Positions 1 through 10,631 of a stretch of DNA of 64,000 nt are shown piece by piece. Source of the DNA: Siphonodentalium dalli (Eukaryota; Mollusca; Scaphopoda; Gadilida; Siphonodentaliidae). The notes under the pieces were generated by a model. That model saw nothing but the letters and a program-made list of their open reading frames with translations. It was not told the origin of the DNA and searched no databases. The position numbers were made by a program, and so were the translations under genes. Within the stretch, counting starts at the first letter, position 1; the number at the start of each line of letters is the position of its first letter. The stretch lies in NCBI GenBank assembly GCA_032622095.1, contig CP136064.1:189399794-189463793 (forward strand), written 5' to 3'.

Positions 1-300
1 TGTAGTGTAAGTGTTGTAATAAGTGTACACTTGCTCTACACTTTTGAGACTTTGAAAATCTTTGGGCATGCTGCCCACACTTACAGCTACACTTATGGTA
101 CTTTGAAAAGTTCTCTCTACACTTATGACACACTGATGACACTTATACTTTTTAAATGTTTTGGGAACACTGCCCCACACTTACAGGTACACTTATGGAA
201 CTTTGGAAAAATTTATCAACACTTATACCACACTTATCAAACTTTGATATGGATATGTTCAGGAATACTGCTCAGAGCCTCGCATATTTGTACTATATAA
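1..300. repeat. Degenerate ACACTTA-motif array (left)
   Basis: The motif ACACTTA or ACACTTAT recurs every 10 to 30 bases, often as TACACTTAT or CTACACTTA, with intervening text such as GGAACTTTG. The array runs off the left edge of the window. The same motif array returns at 2994-3330. The open frame that crosses it is a by-product of the motif repetition and is not a gene. Confidence 0.75.
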
Positions 301-1077
301 TTGCCGTCTTATATTAAATATGAACTTTTTCAATTTTGAAATTACGGTATTTCGTTTTTCTGTTATTTATATTCCGATAGTAATAAATTTTATGAATCTT
401 TTGTGCTAAAATAAAGATATATGAGTATGTATATCTACAATTTATTAACTGCAAAATGTTTGTCATAGAAACAATGAAAATTTGTTGCTATCACGTATAT
501 TGAAATTTGCGTATTACTATATGAAAGCTTCAATGATTGTGCATTTCCAAACACACCTGCATTCAAAAAACAACAACAAAAATGTCCATTACGAATATAG
601 AAATGTTGTATGAGTAGTTTGACGACGCAGATCAGAATTAAGTATAATAAAAATCGTTTCTAAACCCGTAATTTTGACGTGCAATATTGGGTTTTTTATA
701 GCAAAACTTCGATAGTTAGCGTAATTTCATGACAATAAAAGAATGATGAACAGATAAAAAAAAATTTTAACATTCTCGGAGAAGTACAAATATGTACCTG
801 CTATCTGTTTTTAATTTAACGTAAAATGTATCAAAAATAACAAAGTTTAACTGTATATACGTGTGATTATCGACCCACTGTAAATCTCCCAAAGGAAATG
901 CTTGCGGCTTTCTGCCCACGTGTTCGTGTATGGGGAATTAAATCCCATCTCGCTGTGTGTAAACATTGTCCTCTGATGTCATCATTTTATTGGGAAAACC
1001 CATCTAAATCAAGTGATATCCTAGAACTGAGCATACGATTGGCTAAAAGCTAACACGTGACTGTGACCGTGACTACA
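301..1077. other. AT-rich stretch without recognised feature
   Basis: No long reading frame, repeat copy or clear inverted repeat was seen. From about 880 to 1070 the GC content rises before the NRF1-like palindrome, which might mark an old promoter. Confidence 0.4.
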
Positions 1078-1089
1078 TGCGCATGCGCA
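1078..1089. promoter_or_regulatory. NRF1-like palindrome TGCGCATGCGCA
   Basis: The 12 bases TGCGCATGCGCA are a perfect palindrome and match the known NRF1 consensus YGCGCAYGCGCR. CpG dinucleotides are locally frequent although the window as a whole is CpG-poor. The site lies about 75 bases upstream of the decayed coding region at 1154-1860, so it may be the remains of that gene's promoter. Function is inferred. Confidence 0.4.
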
Positions 1090-1153
1090 GACAACATTCC
1101 GGTAATTCGGCGGTCAAGAAATCAAATTTAAATTTCATCTGCATTTTATTTGA

Positions 1154-1860
1154 CAACAGCTTTCATTTACGAAAATAACGGCGAGAAAAGCCAAAACAAT
1201 TCAACAATTTGGCAAAAAGAAGAAAGGAACTAAACACACTAGAGATAGAACAGGTGGTAGGAGGCTGAATTCGGCAAATAATTACGCAAATAGGCGAAGT
1301 TTGTTCCCAATTCGACCGGTGATCCTACAATGACACAATGACATTGAGAAATTAAATCATGTCAACAGTAAAGTCACACTGGATGCATACAGATTATAAC
1401 CGATGGAAACGTGCGCTAAATTCAGATATACAACATACATTTATTTACAAGTGATAATTCTCAATCGGAGAGTGATGGCTGTCGTCCAGCTGATTCAGTG
1501 ATTGATCTCTCGCATGTTTCATTGTTGCCCAATGACAATGTTGGCAAGACTCGCCAGGAGGACTGATCACGGATTCAATTTCAATCATCTTGACGTCTTG
1601 TCCAAATGCTTGTGATACCGGACAAAACTAATTTTGGCGGAGGGGTAGACTGGGCACACAGAGCACATTGGAATTTGGATCATCTCAGAGACAATGTGAC
1701 ATCAGAAGAAGAAAAAAATGACTCACTTACAGCTTTTTTGGCCAAAAAAAAATGGAATCGGTCATGCCAACGTTTGCAAATTTCTCTCACTCACCGTGCT
1801 AAACTAAACATCCCACAGCAGGCACTGCATGCTTTAAATGGGACATGGTACTGAATATGC
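1154..1860 (+). pseudogene. Decayed protein-coding region, unknown family
   Basis: Successive reading-frame pieces have coding-like composition but are broken by frameshifts and stops. The first piece (1154-1333) is strongly basic, includes QQFGKKKKGTKHTRDRTGG and ends at a TGA. A second piece near 1360-1453 includes HWMHTDYNRWKRALNSDIQ. A third (1420-1565) includes DNSQSESDGCRPADSV. A fourth (about 1606-1853) includes GGGVDWAHRAHWNLDHLRD. A possible splice acceptor (TTTTATTTGACAACAG) precedes the first piece, and an AATAAAG-type poly(A) signal lies near 2030. I do not recognise the family. It could be a decayed host gene, a retrocopy or a transposon ORF. The frames are seen directly; their unity as one gene is inference. 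Confidence 0.3.
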
Positions 1861-2106
1861 CATGGACATCATGACAAAAGTGGAGTAAAGACAAACGGGA
1901 AGAGACAAGCTTGAAGATACTTCAGCTCATTCAAACTTCGCATATCAGCACCAGATTTATGAAATATATTTATTGAGCCAAGGAACCTAATCGATAGATG
2001 ATTTATATATTAAAACATTATTAATATAATATAATAAAGTATTTTATCAGTCTAAATCATTGTGAATGTGATTCCCTTGATTAATGCATCAATTGCCATC
2101 TTTGAT

Positions 2107-2956
2107 GGGTGCGTCGAAATACCAAGCAGTACCAAGCTGAAGAAAACTAAGGCGGAAAATGACACTTAAAGCGTGTTTTGTGGTGTATAATGAAGAAATA
2201 AACCATAATAATGCAACATGACGTGGTTTTATTTGACTTGTGATGACACAGCGAGCGTAAAACTAGAAAACAGTGCAGCGATCGCGAAAAACTTCAGCTT
2301 GGTATTTCGTCGTTTACAGGTACTGCTTGGTTTATCAGCGATAGTAGATAGGTGATAATTTAATTACTTGGTTCGCGAAAAGACTAATAATTTCTATCAC
2401 GACCAGTATAATATCGACTTGTTTAAACTGCGAATCTCATGACATTCCTCGGCACATACACCACATGGATAAAGTATTGACTTTGAAGGCATGTTGTAAT
2501 TTACTCAGATCAATGATCAGAATGGCGAAATAGAAAATATGAGACCTCTATATGGGCATGGATATGACACCATCAACTCATTTAATCATCACTTATATAT
2601 TGTTTATTCAACCATTTTGGTAAGCCAGAGTAAGCCGCGATCGCACATCGATAATTAATCAGCAACAATTAAAGGCTCTACCGCGCAGTGCCATATGTTC
2701 CCGAAAATTAATTATCACCTATCGCTGATAAACCAAGCAGTACCTGTAAATGACGAAATACCAAGCTGAAGGTTTTCGCGATCGCCGCACTGTTTTCTAG
2801 TTTTACGCTCGCTGTGTCATCAAAAGTCAAATTATTATGGTTTATTTCTTCATTATACACCACAAAACATGCTTTAAGTGTCATTTTCCGTCTTGGTTTT
2901 CTTTAGCTTGGTTCTGCTTGGTTCTGCTTGGTACTGCTTGGTATTTCGACGTTCCG
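2107..2956. mobile_element. Foldback DNA element with long TIRs, 8-bp TSD
   Basis: The ends GGGTGCGTCGAAATACC and, inverted, CGGAACGTCGAAATACC match, and the element is flanked by the perfect direct repeat TCTTTGAT at 2099-2106 and 2957-2964. The inverted arms are about 235-250 bp (2107-2350 and 2690-2956). Each arm is itself partly palindromic: the outer AAATACCAAGCAGTACC is repeated inverted near the inner end of the arm (about 2300-2335 and 2738-2775). The middle, about 340 bp, shows no transposase. An 8-bp duplication fits hAT or P-type transposition, and long arms also recall foldback and Mutator-like elements, so the superfamily is left open. Confidence 0.8.
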
Positions 2957-2993
2957 TCTTTGATAGTGAAATTTAATATGTGCATGCCCATTT

Positions 2994-3330
2994 ATGATAT
3001 ACACTTATTTTACTAATACATGTACTATACACTTATATAATACACTTGCATCACAATCACCATTGTACACTTACAATACACTTACAACCCCATTCAGAAC
3101 TTACACTTGCCAACATACACTTATACCACACTTTAGAATCATACACTTATATGACACTCACCTCATTTACATAGTTGGAATGTACACTTACTGTACACTT
3201 ATGTTACACTTGCACTACACTTACTGCCACTGTTGGACTTGTACACTTGGTTGTAAGTGCACACTTAGAGGAAAAAATTTCCTACACTTATGCAACACTT
3301 ATTTGACACTTATAACACACTTGGGAAATG
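2994..3330. repeat. Degenerate ACACTTA-motif array (right)
   Basis: The array contains roughly twenty or more copies of ACACTT(A/G), mostly as TACACTTAT, TACACTTAC or ACACTTG, spaced 8 to 25 bases apart. It resembles the array at 1-300. The open frame 2994-3374 follows the repeat and is not a gene. Confidence 0.75.
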
Positions 3331-3334
3331 TAAG

Positions 3335-3650
3335 GGAGACCACACCAAAGATCCCTGAATATCAAGTTTGGTGATGATCAGATTTAACCGTTGTTGTAGG
3401 GTGTATCAAAGGATTTATTTAGGCAAAGAGTAAAATCCAAGATGACCACTGGCGTCCATGTTATTTTTTTTTTTTAAATGTAAAAATTGTATGGCTCCAA
3501 TCTTAGGTCACCCTAGATCGCTATGAAGTTTGGTGATGATCAAATGATGGATGTAGGGTGTGCCAAAGTATTTGCACATACAAAAGAGTAAAATCCAAGA
3601 TGGCGGCTGGAGGCCATGTTATTTTAAAAAATTGGAAAAACTTCATCATA
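3335..3650. repeat. AAGATGGC-family tandem repeat, about 2 units
   Basis: Two diverged units of about 160-180 bp each contain AGTTTGGTGATGATCA, then GAGTAAAATCCAAGATG followed by GGCCATGTTATTTT or a close variant. The same family forms the arrays at 28900-30110 and 57540-58145 and a partial copy at 7427-7590. Confidence 0.65.
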
Positions 3651-3894
3651 TGAGCTAAAAATGTATTTTATACGTTTATAAATAAATCTGATATTTCTAC
3701 ATTATATGAAAATATTTAAATTATCAAGCAACTAATATCTCTTGACTCACGTATCCTGTATCTGGAGTGTCTTTTGAGGTCGGCTGAAAATACAAAAGAG
3801 GGAATAGGTCAATTTATGATGAATGAATTTCAAAAGTTGGAATGATGTGATGGCTATTATTAAGATAAGAAAAATACAATTCACCAATGATTTA

Positions 3895-4144
3895 CAGTAA
3901 TGCCTAAATAATCGACTCCTTAACCACAGCAGAATTATGGGTAATTTTTCAGGATTTAGTTGGAAATATGGCTTGTTGCCATTCATCGGAAAGCTCTGTC
4001 GGAAATATGGCTTGTTGCCATTCATCAGAAAGCTCTCAGTGAGAGCTTACCGATGAATGGGAACAAGCCATATTTCCGACTAAATCCTGAAAAGTTACCC
4101 ATAATTCTGCTGTGGTTAAGGAGTCGATTATTTAGGGCATTACT
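3895..4144. mobile_element. TA-flanked palindromic MITE (CAGTAATGCC family), copy 1
   Basis: The left end is CAGTAATGCCTAAATAATCG and the right end is its inverted counterpart, ending GGGCATTACT, with TA on both sides. The arms pair over almost the whole element. This copy holds an extra internal duplication of GGAAATATGGCTTGTTGCC at the left side of the loop. A pogo/Tigger or related TA-specific transposase is the likely mover. Confidence 0.85.
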
Positions 4145-4149
4145 TAGGT

Positions 4150-5735
4150 CAACAACCTTGCGCACATTAGATCATTATTCTGAGGGCATCAGTCTCATGT
4201 TTGGGATAAGAGAATCTTATTCTAGTTTAATAGACCTGAATGACTGATATTGCACATCATGGGTCATGTGATTGTGGCCGATAACGGCCTTAACCGCCTT
4301 ATCCTCTACCACCAAGGACATCGGTTTTCATGTCTCAGATAATGGAACGTACATTCTCGTCTAGCTCTCTATCACCACCAAATGACATTTCATCACCCGA
4401 TTCTGAGATATAGAAATAACTTGGGTCTAATCAGACATGAAGCACTAATGGCACAAATACTGCACATCAGTTTTCATGTCTGAGATAATAGGAACCAAGT
4501 CCATGAGGATGAAAAGCAATAACATCGCAGTATCATAGGTCATGTGTCCGTGGTCGAAAACAGGAATGTACATTCTCATGTGCCAGTAGAACTAACTGCA
4601 GATTAAATTCAGATACATCTGTCAACGCGACATGATCAAACCATGATATATTACAAGCACATGACGTGAATCTTACATGACTAATAAGAATATGTCGGCG
4701 CTACGCTTTTGACTGGCACGTCACCTATGTTTAATGCATGAGACCCATCCTACCCCGAGGGCGGCTTAATCCCAATCATCGCACCAAGATGGATGGTGTT
4801 GTTTGTCGATAGTTTAAATGAACTAAAACTTCCAAATAATTCAAGATTTCTTGAAGGATGATTTAAGGATCAATAAATATTCGGTTTGTATAAGTCAACT
4901 TACTCCTTCGATATTGAAATAGGTGCTCAATAAATAGTTCATTGTTTTTCAATCCCAGCGTGATATTTTATTTTCATATGTGTATATGCCTACAGGAAAT
5001 GACCTAATGAATAATTAACAGAAATTTTGTGCAATTTGTATTTTATGATCCAGATGTGCGGTTATACTTTCATATGTGCTTATAATTACAGGAAATAACC
5101 TAATAAATAACCAACTTTTGGTCTAGTATCCTTACTTAGCACAGACAACAAAATGCTTTGATGAACAAACAAATGAAAAACATATTAAGTCTTCAGGAAA
5201 TCGGAACACGAAGAAAGTAATTACCAAATAGAAAGATCACCTATAAAAGTCCTTCCTGTTCAGACCAGGTAGTAGGTTTTTGGATTTTTTTAAAAAGGAA
5301 AATTACATTTGGATGTTGGTTTAAACTTGGTTTATTTATCCACAAGATATATAAGTTATATAAAACACATAAGATGGGAATACATAAAGAATTATTATAA
5401 TGGTGATTTATTCTATATCTGGTAGAAAGGGAGAATGTGGTTATCATTCTGAACAACTGCGGTGCTTATGTTTGAATCGTTAGTATTAGGCTAATTTTGA
5501 AAATCATTCAATTTATTGTGTGATTATTCTTGCCTTAATGATAAATGCTACAAAATGCAAAATATAGTTGTTAGATCGGCCTGTAATCCATAGAAATACT
5601 GATATAGTTTATAGAAATTATACCAAGTAGAAGAACTGATGAGTGACTTGGGGGTGGTGAACATAACCTTCGCAAGTGAGTGTGCGTAACAGATTATTCA
5701 GCCTAGAGACCCTGGATGACATAGTAAAGTAAAAT
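4150..5735. other. No gene; short local duplications only
   Basis: No coding region is supported. TTTTCATGTCTGAGATAAT-like text occurs near 4325 and 4470. A 45-bp motif, with CATATGTG then TACAGGAAAT and CCTAAT, occurs near 4975 and 5072. These are diverged copies of unknown short repeats. Confidence 0.4.
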
Positions 5736-5739
5736 GAAT

Positions 5740-5825
5740 TCCACCAGGCCTGGAAATAGTGTGTTTTTCATTTGCATAATGAGGTTCCCAGAAGGTGAAT
5801 TTAGTAAAGCTACACTCGTGCTGAG
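5740..5825. mobile_element. Fragment of hAT-like palindromic MITE
   Basis: GCCTGGAAATAGTGTGT and the following CATTTGCATAATGAGGTTCC match the left end of the hAT-like MITE that is complete at 10002-10255. The copy is truncated after about 80 bases. Confidence 0.55.
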
Positions 5826-5898
5826 TCCGTGCCTCCATATTTAAATGGATAGTCAGTGGAAGTTCTATGATGCAATACTTGGGATCTACCATATCAGC

Positions 5899-6174
5899 TT
5901 CACCCCTTTCATGGAGGGAGCTGTGCAGGTGCAGCATTAAAGATCATGTGCCAGTCCATTCTCTTATATATGCAAATCTCGCATAGGGAGCCTCAATATA
6001 TAAGAGTGTGCACGGGCTAACAAGGTTAAATATTGTTAGGCCAATGTATTCTCTTATATATGCAAGGCTCCCATATATGCGAGGCTCCCTATGGGAGACA
6101 CACATATATATGAGAAGGAATTGGCACAGGGTTTTTGCAAAATTTCAGGAAGCTCCAGTTATGGAAGGGTTTAA
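5899..6174 (+). mobile_element. piggyBac-like TTAA MITE, copy 1
   Basis: The copy begins CCCCTTTCATGGAGGGAGC (its TTAA has mutated) and ends ATGGAAGGGTTTAAA. It contains both diagnostic hairpins built on CTCTTATATATGCAAG and TATATAAGAG and the middle motif TTGTTAGGCCAATGTATTC. Partial internal duplication of the second hairpin is visible near 6055-6100. Confidence 0.75.
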
Positions 6175-6300
6175 ATGTCTGTCATTTGCAGAATGAGGTC
6201 CCCAGAGGTGAATTCAGTGATGCTATCCTGCACAGTGGGCTAGAATCACCAAATTCACCCTTTGGAGACCTCATTCTGCTTAGGCCTCAACTGCTATGGG
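6175..6300. mobile_element. Fragment of hAT-like palindromic MITE
   Basis: The stretch reads TGTCTGTCATTTGCAGAATG through GAGGTCCCCAGAGGTG to CCTCATTCTGCTTAGGC. It is one half-palindrome of the family at 10002-10255 and abuts the preceding TTAA MITE. Confidence 0.6.
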
Positions 6301-6809
6301 AGACCTTGGCTTGGCTTTAAACACTCCAATTCACAACATCAACAAATTTATCAGAATTCTACTTGTAGGTCAATCGGATTCTGTTAGTCTGCAAGGAGAT
6401 ATCCTATGTATTTACACAAGTAGCCCGGAGACATGGACGGGACGAGCAGAATAGACAGACATAGTAAATGACATCAGAGGGGCATTCTTTATAAGTCGAT
6501 TATAAGGCAAGAACATCGCTAATGAATGCCCAGTGGCCACGGACAACTCAGGCAGTATTTAGTCTGGATGGATTGTACTCATAATGCATGGAATGCTTCG
6601 CAAAACGTTGAGGGAGCATTGAGTTATGTTACAAGAATGGATGAGAATCGCAGGGAAAAGTTATTTGTTCATTTGATGAGCCGAGGCTCGAGGCAGACTG
6701 GACGATACAGGCCACAAAGGAATAATTCCATTGATTTCAGTTCTGAAAATCACTCCACTGTGCACAGAAACAACTGACCTCTGGAAAGCATTGCAACTGA
6801 CAAACTTAT
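6301..6809. other. No recognised feature
   Basis: Unique-looking sequence. The open frame at 6526-6777 (83 codons) has no motif I recognise and lacks supporting splice signals. I do not call it a gene. Confidence 0.35.
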
Positions 6810-6817
6810 CCAGATAC

Positions 6818-7173
6818 TATGGCAGCAATGATTCATCATGAATTCAATGTATCGCGATACACTTTCAAACGATATGCATATCGTATGTCATGTGTATTGC
6901 GATACAGGAAATCAAATAATGTCTGAAGATGGGCTTGTGTAAGAAAGCAAAACCTGCAATTACTTCTCAAGTTTACATGTATACTATGTATATTTGACTC
7001 AGCTAGCCAACAATTAAACTCCTTTAGTTTAAAATGAACTCTATCTCCAGTTATAAACTATAAGGCGGTATTCATTTGGGTACACTAATTAGTGTATCGT
7101 GATATGTATCGTATAGTTGATCATGTATCATGATTCATAATGTATCGTGACCAAGTGTATCATTGCAGCCCTA
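6818..7173. mobile_element. hAT-like MITE, 356 bp, 8-bp TSD CCAGATAC
   Basis: Perfect 8-bp direct repeats CCAGATAC lie at 6810-6817 and 7174-7181. The ends TATGGCAGCAATG and, inverted, TAGGGCTGCAATG match in 11 of 13 positions. Subterminal inverted motifs such as GTATCGCGATAC and ATATGCATATCG are typical of the AT-rich ends of hAT MITEs. There is no coding capacity. Confidence 0.85.
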
Positions 7174-7426
7174 CCAGATACATGAATCATGTTATCTTCC
7201 TTGGGCAATGATTAGAAATCTGCAATTATCACGATTTCGAACAAGAATCGCCATCAATTTTGATCATTTAGACACTTTGTGGAAATGACTAGCCAACGAG
7301 CTGAAAATGGTGCCAAATTTTTTATTTGATCATCATCAGTTGCTGACATTGTGCCATAGACATAGTAAGTGCATGCCACGAGGGCCAGGAAATATTTACG
7401 TCATAATTTGATAAATGAAACTGTAG

Positions 7427-7590
7427 AACTGTAGCTCAATTTGGAAAGGGGATAATTTCATGTGTTACAGTCAAAGAAGCGATTTGAAATGCCGAAAGTT
7501 TAAATGTCTAAGATGTATTTGATATCAACATGAAGAGATATATATAAAGTAAAATTCAAGATGGCCAATGGTGGCCATGTTTTCCAATGA
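7427..7590. repeat. AAGATGGC-family repeat, single partial copy
   Basis: CTGTAGCTCAATTTGGAAAG opens the copy and ATTCAAGATGGCCAATGG with GGCCATGTTTTCC closes it. The same opening is seen at 28941 and 57570, ahead of the longer arrays of the family. Confidence 0.6.
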
Positions 7591-8340
7591 AATTCAAAAT
7601 AAATGCAAGTTTCCTTCGATCATGGGGGTATAAAAACTGTGTTAAAATAAATTTTGTATGTTGTTGTTGCAATTGAAGGTCTGGAAACTGAATGCATCTT
7701 TGAATTGGGAGTTCAAGACAATGGCAAACCATATTCAGCAACACTCAACTGGGGATGGGTCAATCAAGTGCAGTGTGTTATCCCAGCTGATCCAACCAGC
7801 TTTAATTTGTGTTTAGGGAAAAAGCATCTCCATTAGAACTCTTCATAGTATCAAGCAGTTTGTTCATGTCTGCATAAAACCTAGCGTTCCATTTGCAGCA
7901 GTCTTTCTGTACTGTGTCATGTTGCCAAGAAATGAGCAGATAATATGATTAGGGGGAGATCTTTATGGGATTTTGATTGAAAATCCGCATAGCTGACAAG
8001 AGGTTTCATAATTTATTGATATTCATTTCGAAGCCCCACTCCACAACTGCAAATTTGAATTTGATGCTTGAATGGAGAATTTTCTTAACCCTTGACTGAT
8101 AGTCATCACATAATATTCCCCCTGGAGCCAGCGGAGCCAGTTTCAACATGCAAAATTTGTTATTGGAGAACTATCAATAATGAATAAAGAAAAACGTTGA
8201 TCTATTTCTCCATGTTCTTCTTAATGGTGATGTTTAACCCTTTCAGTGCCAAGACCGATTTTTGTATCAACCAATATTTCCTTGATCATTTTTCTAATTT
8301 ATGGATTATAATAATGTGATACATTGATGGAAAGAGCTCT
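7591..8340. other. No gene recognised
   Basis: No convincing exon is present. Two TTAACCC motifs (8087 and 8236, the latter TTAACCCTTTCAGTGCC) resemble piggyBac-type ends, but I found no matching opposite end with confidence. Confidence 0.35.
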
Positions 8341-8349
8341 AAGAACTAA

Positions 8350-8470
8350 TAAGCAGGGGGGGGGGGGTCGGAAAAAAATTACAGGATACAAGGACCGGGT
8401 GGGTGGGTGTCCCCAAGCCCAGAATGCAGATTTTTCTGATTTCATGCAATTTTTTTCCAAAATCATTTCT
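8350..8470. repeat. G-run repeat related to 9755-9945
   Basis: A run of 12 G (8356-8367) is followed by TCGGAAAAAAATTACAGG and ACCGGGTGGGTGGGTGTCCCC. This is the inverse of the text around the poly-C tract at 9850-9938, so both are copies of one dispersed repeat that carries a homopolymer C/G run. Confidence 0.6.
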
Positions 8471-8716
8471 AAGACAAATTATAGCTTCAAAATGAATTGA
8501 AACAATCAGATTCATATAGTAGTGCATGCTATAGCCGTATACAAGTGAGGGGGGCTCTATATTTTAATATTTTGTCCACAATTTCTCCCTTTAACAGTTG
8601 AAACCATGGGGTGGGTCCGGTTTTGGTCAAGGAAAAAAATTGCAATGAAAAAAAATCCATTCTCATCTTTTCTCATAGTTTATCATGGCTTTTTAAACTT
8701 ATTATACATAGAGGAT

Positions 8717-8870
8717 ACCTGCGTGTTTTGAATGAATACCAGAAGTATCTCATGAGTGGTCACAGTGAGATACTGGAATCATCACGAGTGGCAGGCCACG
8801 AGTGATGATTCCAATATCTCAATGTGACCACGAATGAGATAATTCCGGTATTCACTCAAAACACGAAGGT
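8717..8870. mobile_element. Palindromic MITE, ends CGTGTTTTGAATGAATACC
   Basis: The left arm, with GAATACCAGAAGTATCTCAT, pairs with the right arm near 8835-8868, with a short central loop around GGCAGGCCACGAG. The outline resembles the palindromes at 19334 and 50186, which share GAATACC and the CATGAG/ATGAGAT block but have a different inner part. Confidence 0.6.
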
Positions 8871-8879
8871 TTTCTTTTT

Positions 8880-9750
8880 ATTATATGCGCTATTTACTAA
8901 AATAGATCGAGGAATTAATTCAAAATCGAACTGATTCCGATTCACATCGGCAATACAATTTCTGCACAACAAACAGAGAGAACACGTGGTTCAATAAAAT
9001 ACTGTTGATAACTCAGAATACACATACTGCTTGTGTACTATTAGCAATGTGGCCAGCTGTCAAAAAGCTGAAAAACCGTTGGCCTCATTTGTTCATATTA
9101 ATGATATCAGTCAAGATATTGAATAAACGATAAATACAGTGACCACGTGGTCGAAGTACATGGTCGATGTCGATACATGACTACAGTGACTTGAGTCACA
9201 TAATAACGTGTTGTTCACTGATTGGAGCATTAAAAGGCTCCAGATTCAATCTCAGAGCATTTAATTTTCAAAAAATTTCCGGGGAAGCCCCCTGACCCCC
9301 TCCCGTACGCGCCCCCATCAGCATCTCCTGCTGGGATACTACTCGCCTCGACATTTTGTAGGAGAGCTACTCGCCACTCGCCTAGAATGATTTTAAGGGG
9401 AGCTCCTCATTGCCCACCAGTGGTTTCCCACATGGAGAGGACTGGAACTGTGTTTATTTAATCAAATTGATGGTGTTTTTACTTTACAAATGCACATATT
9501 TTAACCTATTGCTAATAAGGGGACACAACTATCCTGTTAAAGTGGGTATTTTACCTTTATAACCAGTTATAACCATAAATATTTGGGTTTTTAAAGGTTT
9601 TGTCACTGGTTTTGTTGGCATATTTTTCAGCCATGTGCTTTGTTTATTTATTGTGGGTGTACTTGATCAGCGTTCTCTCAGTTCAGGTGCAGACACAATG
9701 AGAGACCCTTACCCTGCCAACAACACATTATTTAGTAGAATTAACAAGAT
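8880..9750. other. No gene; low-copy sequence
   Basis: No exon or complete element was recognised. A GC-richer patch at 9280-9420 (CCCCCTGACCCCCTCCCG, then repeated CTACTCGCC) looks like the end of a dispersed repeat, but I could not place it. Confidence 0.35.
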
Positions 9751-9754
9751 TTTC

Positions 9755-9945
9755 ATAAATTTTGGGGGTGGGGGTCCCAGACCTGGGTGGAAATAACTTA
9801 CGCTCCCGGGTGGGTGTCCCAGACCTGGGTGGAAAAAACTTACGCTCCCGGGGTGGTGGGTCCCCAAAACTGAAAAACACGAAATTTCCACCTTGTATCC
9901 GTAATTTTTTTCCTGACCCCCCCCCCCCCCCCCCCCCCTGTAATA
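9755..9945. repeat. 38-bp tandem duplication and 22-base poly-C tract
   Basis: The unit GTCCCAGACCTGGGTGGAAA followed by AACTTACGCTCCCGG is present about twice and is followed by CACGAAATTTCCACCTTGTA and a run of 22 C at 9917-9938. The frames through it, rich in Gly or Pro, are artefacts of the low-complexity sequence. Confidence 0.7.
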
Positions 9946-10001
9946 AGGGTTAATAAACATTTATATTTTAAGTGAACATATCTGAATATACAAATCACAC
10001 T

Positions 10002-10255
10002 CAAGCCTTGAAATAGCGTGTCTGTCATTTGCGGAATGAAGTCCCCAGAGAGTGAATTTAGTGATGCTACCCCGCATAGTGGGCTAGCATCACCAAATTC
10101 ACCCCCTGGGAACCTCATTCTGCTGAGGTGTAAGCAGAATGAGGTCCCCAGAGGGTGAATTTGGTAATGCTAGCCCGCTATGCGGGGTAGCATCACTAAA
10201 TTCACCCTCTGGGGACCTCATTCTGCAAATGACAGACACGGTATTTCAAGGCTTG
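10002..10255. mobile_element. hAT-like palindromic MITE, 254 bp, TSD ATCACACT
   Basis: The perfect 8-bp duplication ATCACACT lies at 9994-10001 and 10256-10263. The ends CAAGCCTTGAAATA and its exact inverse TATTTCAAGGCTTG bound two nested half-palindromes of the type AGAATGAGGTCCCCAGAGGG, separated by CTGAGGTGTAAGCAG. This is the best-preserved copy of a family with pieces at 5740, 6175, 16503, 16795, 49793 and 54708-55110. Confidence 0.9.
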
Positions 10256-10264
10256 ATCACACTG

Positions 10265-10631
10265 TTAACCCTTCCATGACTGGAGCTTCCTGAAATTTTG
10301 CGAAAATTGTGCTAATGCATTCTCGTATATATGCGAGTCTCTCAGAGGGATCCTCACATATATAAGAGAATCCATTGGCCTATCAATATTTACCTTGACC
10401 TTGTATCCAGGGCATTCTCTTATATATGCGAGGCTCTCTGGAGACTCGCTAATATAAGAGAATACACTGCAGCCTTCCTAAATTGGCTATGGCAATCAGC
10501 AATGCCCAAGCCAATTGCTGAAGCATACTGCGGATTGCCGAGGCCAAACAATCTGAATTATTAAAGAGGGCTGACACTGGCACATGATCTTTAATGCTGC
10601 ACCAGCGCATCTCCAGTCATGAAAGGATTAA
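10265..10631 (-). mobile_element. piggyBac-like TTAA MITE, copy 2
   Basis: TTAACCCTTCCATGACTGGA opens the element and CCAGTCATGAAAGGATTAA closes it, so TTAA flanks both sides. It is inverted relative to copies such as 32129. It starts one base after the TSD of the preceding hAT-like MITE. An internal piece (about 10465-10570) with GCAATCAGCAATGCC and CCAAGCCAATTGCTGAAGC is shared with copy 3. Confidence 0.85.

Noticed and set aside
8236-9955. A 1.7-kb piggyBac element between TTAACCCTTTCAGTGCC and AAGGGTTAA
   Set aside because: Only the first nine bases of the ends match, so pairing is not convincing.
9709-10118. Glycine- or proline-rich frames on both strands
   Set aside because: They are translations of the poly-C tract, the 38-bp duplication and the hAT-like MITE.
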